Shown: in pieces, positions 27,888 to 36,509 of the stretch | Layout of the letters: every line of letters begins with the position of its first letter | How positions within the stretch are numbered: the first letter of the stretch is position 1 | Assembly (NCBI RefSeq): GCF_029892045.1 | Contig: NZ_CP120368.1 | Coordinates: 928,001-992,000, forward strand | Source of the DNA: Sinorhizobium numidicum | Lineage (GTDB): Bacteria; Pseudomonadota; Alphaproteobacteria; Rhizobiales; Rhizobiaceae | DNA: 64,000 bases | Direction: 5' to 3' | Notes under the pieces: model-generated | Told to the model about the DNA's origin: nothing | What the model saw: only the letters and a program-made list of their open reading frames with translations | The model's database searches: none | Translations under genes and position numbers: made by a program

Positions 27888-28638
27888 GGAGCACAAGCCG
27901 TTGCGCGGTGGCCTCGGTCGAGTTGCGGGCTTTGCTCTGGTCGTCGCGGCCTTTGCGATACTGGTTTCCCTCGGTACCTGGCAGATGCAGCGACTACATT
28001 GGAAAGAAGCTTTGATTACCGCAATTGCGGAGCGGCGATCGGCGCCCCCGGTATCTCTGCAGCAGATTGAGGCGATGGCGGCGGCCGGCGATGACATCGA
28101 CTATCGCACGGTAAGCGTGTCCGGAACGTTCGAGCACGGCAGGGAGCGCCACTTCTTCGCCACTTACGAAGGCCGCACCGGCTATTACGTCTTCACACCG
28201 CTGATGCTCGCGGACGGCCGCGCGCTTTTCGTCAACCGTGGCTTCGTACCCTTCGAGAAGAAGGAGGCGTCGACGCGCCCCGACGGGCACGTAACGGGAA
28301 GCATGACGATCAACGGGCTCGCTCGGCCAAGGCTCACGGAGAAGCCGTCGTCGCTGGTGCCGGATAACGACATCGCCAAGAACATCTTCTATTGGAAGGA
28401 TCTCGATGCGATGGCGACGGCTGCCGATATCCCTGCCGATCGCGTGGTTCCTTTCTTCGTCGATGCCGATGCTTCGGAAAACCCAGGCGGCCTGCCGATC
28501 GGCAGCGTGACGCAATTCGATCTGCCGAACAATCACCTCCAATACGCGCTCACCTGGTATGGCCTTGCCGCGGCGCTCGTCGTTGTTACCGGGACCTATC
28601 TCTACCGGCGGAAGCCGAGGAATTTCCCCGGGGATTGA
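27880..28638 (+). CDS. SURF1-family cytochrome oxidase assembly protein
   Basis: A 252-residue SURF1 protein with two membrane helices flanking a periplasmic domain: VAGFALVVAAFAILVSLGTWQMQRL at the N-terminus and LTWYGLAAALVVVTGTYLYRRK at the C-terminus. Conserved blocks are GTWQMQRLHWKE, VNRGFVP and NNHLQYALTWYGLA. SURF1 helps insert heme A into subunit I, so it is functionally tied to the cox cluster 1 kb upstream. It starts with GTG inside the DUF983 gene. Confidence 0.93.
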   Translation: MVEEHKPLRGGLGRVAGFALVVAAFAILVSLGTWQMQRLHWKEALITAIAERRSAPPVSLQQIEAMAAAGDDIDYRTVSVSGTFEHGRERHFFATYEGRTGYYVFTPLMLADGRALFVNRGFVPFEKKEASTRPDGHVTGSMTINGLARPRLTEKPSSLVPDNDIAKNIFYWKDLDAMATAADIPADRVVPFFVDADASENPGGLPIGSVTQFDLPNNHLQYALTWYGLAAALVVVTGTYLYRRKPRNFPGD

Positions 28639-28723
28639 AACGGCAAACGAATGGGCATTCTCCTCCTTGGCGCCAGCGGAACTTTTCCCGAGACCGATGG
28701 TTCGGCGGGCGGAGATTTGACCT

Positions 28724-30250
28724 ATGAACGTGAGTTCCGAACGCAGCGTTTCTCTCTGGATGGCAACCGTCCCGGAGTGGCATGCGGAACCGCTTGCCGC
28801 AAATGAGCGGGCCGATGTCGTGGTGGTGGGTTCCGGTATCGCTGGCCTCTCGATCGCCTACGAATTGTGTCGTCAAGGGCAATCCGTAATTGTTCTGGAC
28901 CGGGGCCCACTGGGACGGGGCATGACGGCTCGCACGAGCGCGCATCTGGCCTCGGCCCTGGACGATTTTTACCACGAACTCATCGGAATGCGCGGTCTGG
29001 ACGAAGCGGGGCACTATTTCCACAGCCAAGTCGCCGCGCTTGAGCGCGTGGAAGAGATCCAGCGGTCGGAAAAGATCGATTGCGACTTCCAACGCCTCGA
29101 TGCTTACTTGTTCGCTGCGTCGAGCGCCGACATTTCTCTGTTGGAGAAGGAAATTGATGCCTGTCAAAAGTTGGGTTTTTCAGGCGTCACTTGGGAGGTA
29201 ATGCCGGGTTCAGCCGAGGCCCCTCAGCACCGTTGTGTCCGATTCCCCAATCAGGCGCGTTTTCATCCACTCAAATATCTCGCGGGGCTGATCCGGTGCA
29301 TTCAACGAGACGGCGGGCGCCTCTACGCAGAAACACCAGTTGTGAGCGTTGCAGAGAAGGGCGGCGAAACAATCGTCCAAACGCAACATGGCAACGAAGT
29401 CCATGCGAGGGCGGCGGTGATCGCCACCAACTCACCGATCAATGACTGGATCGCTATCCACACCAAGCAGGCGCCATACCGCACATATGTGATCGCCGGC
29501 CGCGCACGACGAGGATCGGTTAACGACGCGCTGTATTGGGACACGCTGGATCCTTATCACTATGTGCGCCTACAGCCTGGTGATGCTGATGATGATTGGC
29601 TGATCGTCGGCGGTGAGGACCACAAAACGGGGCAGGCCGACGACCAGTCGGAGCGAATCCTCAGGCTCACGGAATGGGCGAAAAGGCATTTTCCGACAAT
29701 GCGAGACCCGGAATATGTTTGGTCGGGGCAAGTTGTGGAGCCGGTTGACTATGTTGCCCATGTCGGACGCAACCCCGGCAATGAGAACGTCTTTGTGGTG
29801 ACTGGCGATTCTGGGGAGGGACTCTCGAATGGCGTTGCGGGTTCTCTGATCCTGCGCGACCTGATTCTGGGGCGGGAAAATGCTTGGGCAAGCGCCTACG
29901 CACCCAACCGGATCTCGATCAAGGCAGCTGGCGAGTATATTTCTGAAAACCTCACAATGGCGGCCAATCTCGCTAAGCATATAACCGGCGGCGAGCTGTC
30001 GACGCTTGACGATTTGAAACCGGGTTATGGCGCGCTGATCCGCCGTGGCACAGCAAAACTTGCTGCCTACCGCGACGATGATGGCGAGCTGCATCTCCGA
30101 TCTGCCAGTTGCACGCATGCAGGCTGTGTTGTGCACTGGAATGCTTTTGAAAAGTGTTGGGACTGCCCATGCCACGGTTCTCATTTCTCCGTGGATGGCG
30201 AACCATTAAACGCGCCGGCGTTCAAGCCCCTAGCGAATGCGCAGGAATGA
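28724..30250 (+). CDS. FAD-dependent oxidoreductase with C-terminal Rieske domain
   Basis: A 508-residue fusion. The N-terminal part is a DAO-type flavoprotein with the dinucleotide-binding motif VVVVGSGIAGLSIAYELCRQG (about 32-52) and TGDSGEGLSNGVAG near 365. The last roughly 80 residues form a Rieske [2Fe-2S] domain with C463-x-H465 and C481-x2-H484 (SCTHAGC...CPCHGSHF). Such fusions (YhfW-like) are widespread but poorly characterised. GGAGA lies seven bases before the ATG. By eye it is less GC-rich than neighbours (33 and 34 of 60 in two lines, against 39 of 60 in ispH) and it separates surf1 from ispH, so it may be an insertion. Confidence 0.88.
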   Translation: MNVSSERSVSLWMATVPEWHAEPLAANERADVVVVGSGIAGLSIAYELCRQGQSVIVLDRGPLGRGMTARTSAHLASALDDFYHELIGMRGLDEAGHYFHSQVAALERVEEIQRSEKIDCDFQRLDAYLFAASSADISLLEKEIDACQKLGFSGVTWEVMPGSAEAPQHRCVRFPNQARFHPLKYLAGLIRCIQRDGGRLYAETPVVSVAEKGGETIVQTQHGNEVHARAAVIATNSPINDWIAIHTKQAPYRTYVIAGRARRGSVNDALYWDTLDPYHYVRLQPGDADDDWLIVGGEDHKTGQADDQSERILRLTEWAKRHFPTMRDPEYVWSGQVVEPVDYVAHVGRNPGNENVFVVTGDSGEGLSNGVAGSLILRDLILGRENAWASAYAPNRISIKAAGEYISENLTMAANLAKHITGGELSTLDDLKPGYGALIRRGTAKLAAYRDDDGELHLRSASCTHAGCVVHWNAFEKCWDCPCHGSHFSVDGEPLNAPAFKPLANAQE

Positions 30251-30543
30251 AGCCGCGGCAATACACCCCGACATTGGGCGTGTGGAAGCTGCCTTAGTGC
30301 GGCAATTCGCTGGACGGCTGTGCTCTGAACGATGTGGTTCTCGCATAGTCGGCCCACGGCCTGACGCCTGTCTGGTTCCTCTCCCGCGAGATCTGACGTT
30401 TGCCTTTGCCGAAGCTCTTCTTTCTTGTGTGCGCGATCGTTGCCGCTATATATGGCGCATGGTCGGTCCAGCCCGCAGCCCTCTCGGCGCAAGGCAATCC
30501 GGCGACACTCGCTTTCCTGTTCGTTCCATCGGCGTCCTGATCC
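30251..30543. other. Intergenic region upstream of ispH
   Basis: 293 bases with no convincing coding sequence. The best feature is a sigma70-like promoter at 30425-30452 that would serve ispH. Confidence 0.55.
30425..30452 (+). promoter_or_regulatory. Candidate promoter for ispH
   Basis: TTGTGT (30425-30430) and TATATA (30447-30452) with a 16-base spacer, about 90 bases before the ispH start. Confidence 0.4.
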
Positions 30544-31554
30544 ATGGCCTCATCTGCCCCATCGAAATCTTCGATCACCATTCGGCTTTGCGGGCCGCGC
30601 GGCTTCTGTGCCGGCGTCGATCGCGCAATCCAGATCGTCGTACTGGCGCTCAAGGAGTTTGGCGCGCCGGTCTATGTCCGCCACGAGATCGTTCACAACC
30701 GCTACGTCGTCGAGGGGCTTGAGGCCAAGGGCGCGATCTTCGTCGAGGAGCTCGACGAAATACCGCCGGAGCATCGCAAGCAGCCGGTAGTGTTCTCCGC
30801 CCACGGGGTTCCGAAGTCCGTGCCGGCGGATGCGAATGAGCGCAACCTCTTCTATCTCGACGCCACATGTCCTCTGGTCTCGAAGGTGCACAAGCAGGCG
30901 ATGCGCCACCACCGGATGGGCCGCCATGTTGTCCTCATCGGCCATGCCGGGCATCCGGAAGTCATCGGCACGATGGGGCAACTGCCGGAGGGCGCGGTCT
31001 CCCTCATAGAGACCGTCGCGGACGCCGATGCATACGTGCCGCCGGATCCGGACAATCTCGGCTTCGTGACCCAGACGACGCTCTCGGTCGACGATACCGC
31101 CGGTGTCATCAAACGACTGCACGAACGGTTTCCCAATCTGACCGCGCCGGCCGCCGATTCGATCTGCTATGCGACCACGAACCGACAGGAAGCGGTCAAA
31201 CAGGCGGCGCCCGGCTGCGATCTTTTCCTGATCGTCGGCGCGCCGAACTCGTCTAATTCCAAGCGGCTCGTCGAAGTGGCGCTCAGGGCAGGGGCAACAA
31301 AATCCGTCCTCGTCCAGCGCGCGTCCGAAATCGACTGGGAGACGATCGGCGATATCTCCACCGTCGGTCTCTCGGCAGGCGCTTCGGCGCCGGAAGTGAT
31401 CGTCAATGAGATCATCGAGGCGTTCCGCGAGCGCTATAACGCGACGGTCGAGCTTGCCGACACGGTCGAGGAAAACGAGAATTTCCTCGTGAACCGCGAA
31501 CTGCGCCACGTCGAACTGACCGCCGCCGACATGGCTTTCGTCAACGGTGATTAG
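30544..31554 (+). CDS. ispH: 4-hydroxy-3-methylbut-2-enyl diphosphate reductase
   Basis: A 336-residue iron-sulfur enzyme (LytB) that makes IPP and DMAPP in the last step of the MEP isoprenoid pathway. The three cluster cysteines are in [12 protein letters not shown] (Cys22), [12 protein letters not shown] and [11 protein letters not shown]; other active-site blocks are [23 protein letters not shown] and [13 protein letters not shown]. Its TAG stop overlaps the edge of a palindromic repeat. Followed by thrB. Confidence 0.97.
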   Translation: MASSAPSKSSITIRLCGPRGFCAGVDRAIQIVVLALKEFGAPVYVRHEIVHNRYVVEGLEAKGAIFVEELDEIPPEHRKQPVVFSAHGVPKSVPADANERNLFYLDATCPLVSKVHKQAMRHHRMGRHVVLIGHAGHPEVIGTMGQLPEGAVSLIETVADADAYVPPDPDNLGFVTQTTLSVDDTAGVIKRLHERFPNLTAPAADSICYATTNRQEAVKQAAPGCDLFLIVGAPNSSNSKRLVEVALRAGATKSVLVQRASEIDWETIGDISTVGLSAGASAPEVIVNEIIEAFRERYNATVELADTVEENENFLVNRELRHVELTAADMAFVNGD

Positions 31555-31602
31555 AGCGGGATAAGGAAAAGTGTGAGCGGCTTTTTCGCCCGCGTCCCGC
31601 TC
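31554..31602. repeat. RIME-like palindrome touching the ispH stop
   Basis: GAGCGGGA (31554-31561) pairs with TCCCGCTC (31595-31602), with an inner GCGG/CGCC arm. The first base is the last base of the ispH TAG. Same class as 40059, 63009 and 18282. Confidence 0.75.
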
Positions 31603-31639
31603 CAACCTAGTAGAATAGCGTTTCTGAAAGTAGCGAGCC

Positions 31640-32620
31640 TTGGCAGTTTACACCGATATCACGGAAGACGACCTGATCCGCTTTCTCGCCGCCTATGACG
31701 TCGGTGCATTGACCTCCTACAAGGGCATCGCCGAAGGCGTCGAGAATTCGAACTTCCTTCTTCATACGACCAAGGGTTCTTACATCCTGACGCTCTATGA
31801 GAAGCGCGTGAATGCCGAAGACCTGCCGTTCTTCCTGGGCCTGATGCACCATCTCGCCGAAAGGGGGCTTTCCTGCCCGCTGCCCTTGCCGCGCGCCGAT
31901 GGCAAGCTTCTGGGTACGCTCTCCGGCCGGCCGGCGGCCGTGATCACCTTTCTCGAAGGCATGTGGCTCAGAAAGCCGGAGGCGCAGCATTGCCGCGAGG
32001 TGGGGCGGGCGCTCGCCTCCATGCACATCGCCGGAGAAGGCTTTCCCTTGAAGCGCGCAAATGCGCTCTCCGTCGCCGGGTGGCGGCCGCTCTGGCAGAA
32101 CTCGGAGGCGCGTGCCGATGAAGTGCAGAGCGGATTGAAAGACGAGATCGCGGCGGAGCTGGCTTACCTGGAAGACCATTGGCCGAAGGGGCTGCCGGAA
32201 GGCGTGATCCATGCGGATCTCTTCCCCGACAATGTCTTCTTCCTCGGCGATCGCTTGTCCGGTCTCATCGATTTCTATTTTGCCTGCAACGACTTCCTCG
32301 CCTATGACCTCGCCGTCTGCCTTAATTCTTGGTGCTTCGAGAAGGACGGCTCCTACAACATTACCAAGGGTATGGCCCTTCTCTCCGGCTACGAGAGCGT
32401 ACGACGATTGACGGCGGACGAGGTGGCGGCTTTGCCGCTGCTGGCGCGAGGTTCGGCGCTCCGCTTCTTCCTGACGCGCCTCTATGACTGGCTGATGACG
32501 CCGGCAGGGGCGCTGGTGGTGAAGAAGGATCCACTTGAATATCTGACGAAGATCCGCTTCCACCGCGCTATCGTTTCCAGCGCCGAATATGGCCTGCGGC
32601 GCGAGGAGGCATCGGCATGA
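31640..32620 (+). CDS. thrB: Homoserine kinase (ThrB, APH-fold type)
   Basis: A 326-residue homoserine kinase of the aminoglycoside-phosphotransferase fold, which phosphorylates homoserine on the way to threonine. The catalytic loop [14 protein letters not shown] and the metal-binding [18 protein letters not shown] are clear. The start is a TTG at 31640 giving [12 protein letters not shown], as in the family. It overlaps rnhA by four bases (ATGA). thrC lies 9 kb away on the other strand. Confidence 0.94.
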   Translation: MAVYTDITEDDLIRFLAAYDVGALTSYKGIAEGVENSNFLLHTTKGSYILTLYEKRVNAEDLPFFLGLMHHLAERGLSCPLPLPRADGKLLGTLSGRPAAVITFLEGMWLRKPEAQHCREVGRALASMHIAGEGFPLKRANALSVAGWRPLWQNSEARADEVQSGLKDEIAAELAYLEDHWPKGLPEGVIHADLFPDNVFFLGDRLSGLIDFYFACNDFLAYDLAVCLNSWCFEKDGSYNITKGMALLSGYESVRRLTADEVAALPLLARGSALRFFLTRLYDWLMTPAGALVVKKDPLEYLTKIRFHRAIVSSAEYGLRREEASA

Positions 32621-33078
32621 AGCACGTCGATATTTTTACCGACGGGGCCTGCTCGGGAAATCCCGGGCCGGGCGGCTGGGGTGCGGTGCTGCGTTATGGC
32701 GATGTCGAAAAGGAGATGTCCGGCGGAGAGGCGGAGACGACCAACAACCGGATGGAACTGATCGCGGCAATCTCGGCGCTGAATGCATTAAAGCAACCGT
32801 GCGAAGTCGATCTCCATACCGACAGCAAATACGTCATGGATGGGATCTCCAAATGGATTCACGGCTGGAAGCGCAACGGCTGGAAGACCGGTGACCGGAA
32901 GCCGGTGAAGAACGGTGAGCTGTGGCAGGCGCTCGACGAGGCGCGAGACCGCCACAAGGTGACCTGGCACTGGGTCAAGGGACATGCCGGCCATCGGGAA
33001 AACGAGCGCGCCGATGAGCTGGCGCGCAAGGGGATGGAGCCATTCAAGAAAATGCGCCGACCGGACGTTGTTAAATGA
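32617..33078 (+). CDS. rnhA: Ribonuclease HI
   Basis: A 153-residue RNase HI that degrades RNA in RNA-DNA hybrids. The catalytic acidic residues sit in [38 protein letters not shown] and the C-terminal [11 protein letters not shown]; the basic handle [12 protein letters not shown] is present. Length matches the family. Coupled to thrB by a four-base overlap. A hairpin follows the stop at once. Confidence 0.97.
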   Translation: MKHVDIFTDGACSGNPGPGGWGAVLRYGDVEKEMSGGEAETTNNRMELIAAISALNALKQPCEVDLHTDSKYVMDGISKWIHGWKRNGWKTGDRKPVKNGELWQALDEARDRHKVTWHWVKGHAGHRENERADELARKGMEPFKKMRRPDVVK

Positions 33079-33079
33079 A

Positions 33080-33102
33080 AAACGGGCCGTATTGGCCCGT
33101 TT
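33080..33102. terminator. Bidirectional terminator between rnhA and the peroxiredoxin gene
   Basis: Stem AAACGGGCC / GGCCCGTTT with a five-base loop. On the minus strand it is followed by a T-rich run. It lies between convergent genes. Confidence 0.82.
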
Positions 33103-33126
33103 CGCCTGCCTTGAATGTCCGACTGG

Positions 33127-33612
33127 TCAAATCTGTTCCAGCATGGCGGCTGCACCGGAAACTGTCGCCTGGCCCGGGCTGTCTTCCACGTTCAGCGCCT
33201 TGACCACGCCGTCCTCGACCAGCATCGAATAGCGCTTCGATCGAATGCCGAGTGTGCCAGCCGAGAGGTCGATATCCATGCCGATCGCCTTGGTGAAGGC
33301 GGCATTCCAATCCGACAGGAAGTGGATCTTGCCCATGCCGCCGGACGAGGTTGCCCAGGCACCCATGACATGCAAGTCATTGACCGCGACCACGGCGATG
33401 TCATCGATGCCGCGCGCAAGAATCGCGTCGCGGTTTTCAAGATAACCCGGAAGGTGGTTGAGCGAGCAGGTCGGCGTGAAGGCGCCGGGAACAGCAAAGA
33501 GAACGACGCGCTTACCCTTGAAAAGCTGTTCGGTGGTTACTTCGACCGGACCGTCGGCGGTCTTTTCCTTGAAGGTTACGTTAGGTAGCTTGTCTCCGAC
33601 AGCAATGGTCAC
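33127..33612 (-). CDS. Peroxiredoxin (Prx5/AhpE-like, thiol peroxidase)
   Basis: A 161-residue Prx5-subfamily peroxiredoxin that reduces hydrogen peroxide and organic peroxides in the cytoplasm. The peroxidatic cysteine is Cys49 in VPGAFTPTCSLNHLPGY, the classic PxxxTxxC context. No glutaredoxin domain is fused. GAGAG precedes the ATG. Convergent with rnhA. Confidence 0.94.
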   Translation of the reverse strand: MTIAVGDKLPNVTFKEKTADGPVEVTTEQLFKGKRVVLFAVPGAFTPTCSLNHLPGYLENRDAILARGIDDIAVVAVNDLHVMGAWATSSGGMGKIHFLSDWNAAFTKAIGMDIDLSAGTLGIRSKRYSMLVEDGVVKALNVEDSPGQATVSGAAAMLEQI

Positions 33613-33685
33613 GGCTCTCTCCTCGATGCTGAGCGGGCGGTCAGAACAGGCGCGCCCGCACTCTGCGAGGGACTATAGGCCCACG

Positions 33686-34498
33686 TCAATCAAAGACAAG
33701 GGTGGTTTCCATGCTGCGATCTCCGGCGCGCACGGTGAGGGCGATCGGCTTTCCAGCGATGCGTTTGTCCTTTCCGGAAAGCCTTACGGGAACGTCCACC
33801 CGGCGGTGTGTGGCCGGTTCACCGACAACTGGCTTGCCGAAGCTGATCCCGGATGGGCCGGCAAGAAAAAGCTCGGGTCTGCTGGCCTTTTGCGGCAACT
33901 GGAGATCAAGACGAATTACCCCGGCGGCCGCGTCAAAGGTCGCGGTCGTGACCCGGAAATCTTCGGATGGCGCCTCCGGGAGTGAGGCCACCGCATCGGC
34001 AATGCGCGCGCTGTCGAGCGGATTGTCGAAATCGCCTTCTTTCAGCGTGACGTCGAGTTCGCCCTGCACCGGAATGCAGATGTCTTCGCAGATGCCGAGA
34101 AAGACCGAAGCCCGGATCGTCACGTCCCGTCCATTGCCCACTCGTTTCAGGGTCAGCGGAAAGGCGACCGGGTCGTCATATCCGACATAGCGGCCCGCTC
34201 CCTCGCCGAATGTCTTCGGTACAGGGAAATGGATCGCATCGAGAACAACGCTGCCAGCCGGATCGAGCGTGATCTGCGGCGGTATTCCGCTAGGCCCCGG
34301 ATCGCGCCAATAGGTCTTCCAGCCGGGCTCGAGCTTGACTTCCAAAATGGCGGGTATGGAGCCGTCCGCTTTGGGTTGGGAGGCGACGATCCGGATCGCG
34401 CCTCCGGTGACAGTCACCCATTCGCTGGCGGCCGCATAGGATTTGGCTGGCAGAAAAAATGCGAGGAGAAGGGTTGTCGCAGCGAGGCGCTGAGCCAT
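33686..34498 (-). CDS. Periplasmic DsbD N-terminal-domain protein
   Basis: About 270 residues: a signal peptide (LAATTLLLAFFLPAKSYA) followed by a domain like DsbD alpha (WKTYWRDPGPSGIPP; GYDDPVAFPL; GICEDICIPVQGEL), the immunoglobulin-like thiol-exchange part of the disulfide reductase DsbD. The paired cysteines of that domain are present (CEDIC). No membrane or thioredoxin domain follows, so the protein cannot by itself shuttle electrons across the membrane. The ATG at 34498 is preferred, but an ATG at 34525 with TATACT eight bases upstream is possible as a near-leaderless start. Confidence 0.78.
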   Translation of the reverse strand: MAQRLAATTLLLAFFLPAKSYAAASEWVTVTGGAIRIVASQPKADGSIPAILEVKLEPGWKTYWRDPGPSGIPPQITLDPAGSVVLDAIHFPVPKTFGEGAGRYVGYDDPVAFPLTLKRVGNGRDVTIRASVFLGICEDICIPVQGELDVTLKEGDFDNPLDSARIADAVASLPEAPSEDFRVTTATFDAAAGVIRLDLQLPQKASRPELFLAGPSGISFGKPVVGEPATHRRVDVPVRLSGKDKRIAGKPIALTVRAGDRSMETTLVFD

Positions 34499-34686
34499 GT
34501 TCTCTATTGTGGTGCGTCTGGTCATGGTCAAGCAGTATAGCGTTTCATCGTCGGCCTCCAGCCGCCCGGACGCATGGAAGCGATCATAATTGTTTGATCG
34601 CAGCGTTAGCGCCGCGCGTGCAATTTTCGCAGCCGCCACGTAGAGGCGCTTTTCATTTCGTGGCGAATTGGTAGGCTATCTCCATT

Positions 34687-35292
34687 ATGGCAACAACGAC
34701 GCTGCAAAAGACGCGTGAACGTGGCTTCCTTGACGGTCAGTTCCTGATCGCCATGCCCAGCATGTTTGACGCGAATTTTGCCCGCACAGTCATTTTCGTC
34801 TGTGCCCATTCCGAAGATGGGGCGATGGGTTTCGTGCTCAACCGGCCGCAACGCCTGACCTTTCCGGATGTGCTGCTGCACCTGCAGCTCCTCGATCCCG
34901 ACGATGCAATCCGCTTGCCGGCGACGGCGCGCGATTTCCAGATACAGGCTGGTGGCCCCGTCGAGACCGGCCGCGGCTTCGTGCTGCATTCCGACGATTA
35001 TTTAAGCGATTCCAGCATTCCCGTCAGTGACGACATCTGCCTCACGGCGACGCTCGATATCGTCAGGGCGATCTCCCGTGGTGAAGGACCGCTCAAGGCG
35101 ACGATGCTGCTCGGCTACGCCGGTTGGGGCCCCGGCCAACTCGAAAACGAAATCTCGCAGAACGGCTGGCTGACGTGCCCCGCCAGCGAGGAACTGATCT
35201 TCGACCGCGCGCTTGACGAGAAATACGACCGGGCCCTGGCGCTGATGGGCGTCAGTTCCGCGATGCTTTCGACCGACGCCGGCCACGCCTGA
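34687..35292 (+). CDS. UPF0301 (YqgE/AlgH) family protein
   Basis: A 201-residue YqgE/AlgH protein. Conserved features are [44 protein letters not shown] and the glycine-rich [14 protein letters not shown]. The family is nearly universal in proteobacteria, but its biochemical role is unsettled. Starts 188 bases from the divergent DsbD-like gene. Confidence 0.92.
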   Translation: MATTTLQKTRERGFLDGQFLIAMPSMFDANFARTVIFVCAHSEDGAMGFVLNRPQRLTFPDVLLHLQLLDPDDAIRLPATARDFQIQAGGPVETGRGFVLHSDDYLSDSSIPVSDDICLTATLDIVRAISRGEGPLKATMLLGYAGWGPGQLENEISQNGWLTCPASEELIFDRALDEKYDRALALMGVSSAMLSTDAGHA

Positions 35293-35371
35293 CCTGGCCG
35301 CCGAGGACGCGGCGGCGTCATACCAGCCTGGCACACTCAGAGATGCGCTGTTCGTTCAGCCGGTGACTTGC

Positions 35372-36436
35372 ATGAAGCTCTTCGCGTGCAGCAATTGCGG
35401 TCAGCCAGTCTATTTCGACAATCGCTACTGCGTGGCCTGTGGCAGCCAGCTGGGTTTTCTGCCCGCGCAGACGGCGATCTATGCGGGAAATCCCTCAGGT
35501 GACGGAACCTGGCAATGTGCGGCATTGCCGGGGCAAAGGTTGCGATTTTGCGACAATGCCCGCATCGACGTCTGCAACTGGCTACTCACCGATGCGGAGC
35601 GCGGGCCTTTTTGTGCCGCATGCCGTCACAACCGGATTGTTCCGGCGGTCAGCCAGCCAGGTTTGCGACGATGGCAACGCATTGCTCAGGCGCAGCGCCA
35701 TCTGTTCTATTCGCTGATCAGGCTGAACCTGCCTCGTCCGGACCGTGAAGAGGACCCGCAAGGCGGCCTCGTTTTCGATTTTCTGGCCGATGAGGTCGGC
35801 GCTGACGGGGAAGTCGTTCCGGCGATGACGCGCCACGAGGAGGGGCTCATCAGCCTGCGCGCTGCAGAAGCTGACGACGAGACGCGCGAAAGTATCCGTG
35901 TGTCGATGAACGAACCTTACCGCACATTGCTCGGGCACTTCCGGCATGAGATCGGGCATTTCTATTGGCCGCGGCTCGTTCGGGATGAACCGACGCTTGC
36001 CGAGGCGAGAGCGCTTTTCGGCGACGAACGGGAGGACTATGCCGAGGCTTTGCGAAGAAACTACGAGAACGGCCCACCCGCTGACTGGCAGGAACGCTTC
36101 ATATCAAGCTATGCCAGCAGTCATCCGGCCGAGGATTTCGCCGAATGCTGGGCTCATTGTCTTCACATCGTCGATACGCTCGAGACGGCGCGCGCCTTTG
36201 GCTTGTCGATCGATCCGCGCCACCACGAAGAGATGGCGGCGGAAGTGGACTTCGACCCCTATACGGTGCGGGAAGCGCAGGTGCTTGTCGATTCTTGGAT
36301 ACCGCTGAGCGTTGCACTGAATGCTGTTCAGCGCAGTATGGGGCAGCCGGACAGTTATCCCTTTGTCCTTTCGCCACCGGTCGTCGAGAAGCTCGATTTC
36401 GTCATAAATCTGGTTCACGGCGCGCGGAGAAGCTGA
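35372..36436 (+). CDS. Zinc-ribbon protein with putative zinc metallopeptidase domain
   Basis: A 354-residue protein. The N-terminus is a zinc ribbon with C6-x2-C9 and C20-x2-C23 (ACSNCG...YCVACG), and a second CxxC pair may be in GPFCAACRHN. The core carries an HExxH signature, HEIGH at about 192-196, followed by FYW, as in the putative zinc-binding peptidase family (DUF2248). A downstream EDFAECWAHCLHI supplies candidate further metal ligands. No signal peptide is seen, so it is probably cytoplasmic. Substrate unknown. The ATG at 35372 is preferred to an in-frame GTG three codons earlier. Confidence 0.83.
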   Translation: MKLFACSNCGQPVYFDNRYCVACGSQLGFLPAQTAIYAGNPSGDGTWQCAALPGQRLRFCDNARIDVCNWLLTDAERGPFCAACRHNRIVPAVSQPGLRRWQRIAQAQRHLFYSLIRLNLPRPDREEDPQGGLVFDFLADEVGADGEVVPAMTRHEEGLISLRAAEADDETRESIRVSMNEPYRTLLGHFRHEIGHFYWPRLVRDEPTLAEARALFGDEREDYAEALRRNYENGPPADWQERFISSYASSHPAEDFAECWAHCLHIVDTLETARAFGLSIDPRHHEEMAAEVDFDPYTVREAQVLVDSWIPLSVALNAVQRSMGQPDSYPFVLSPPVVEKLDFVINLVHGARRS

Positions 36437-36509
36437 TCGCGAGTGCTGCAATTCAGAGCGCTGATTTTGTAGCTCGTTCGGCCCGCAGCGCCGTGAACAC
36501 CGGCAGCTT

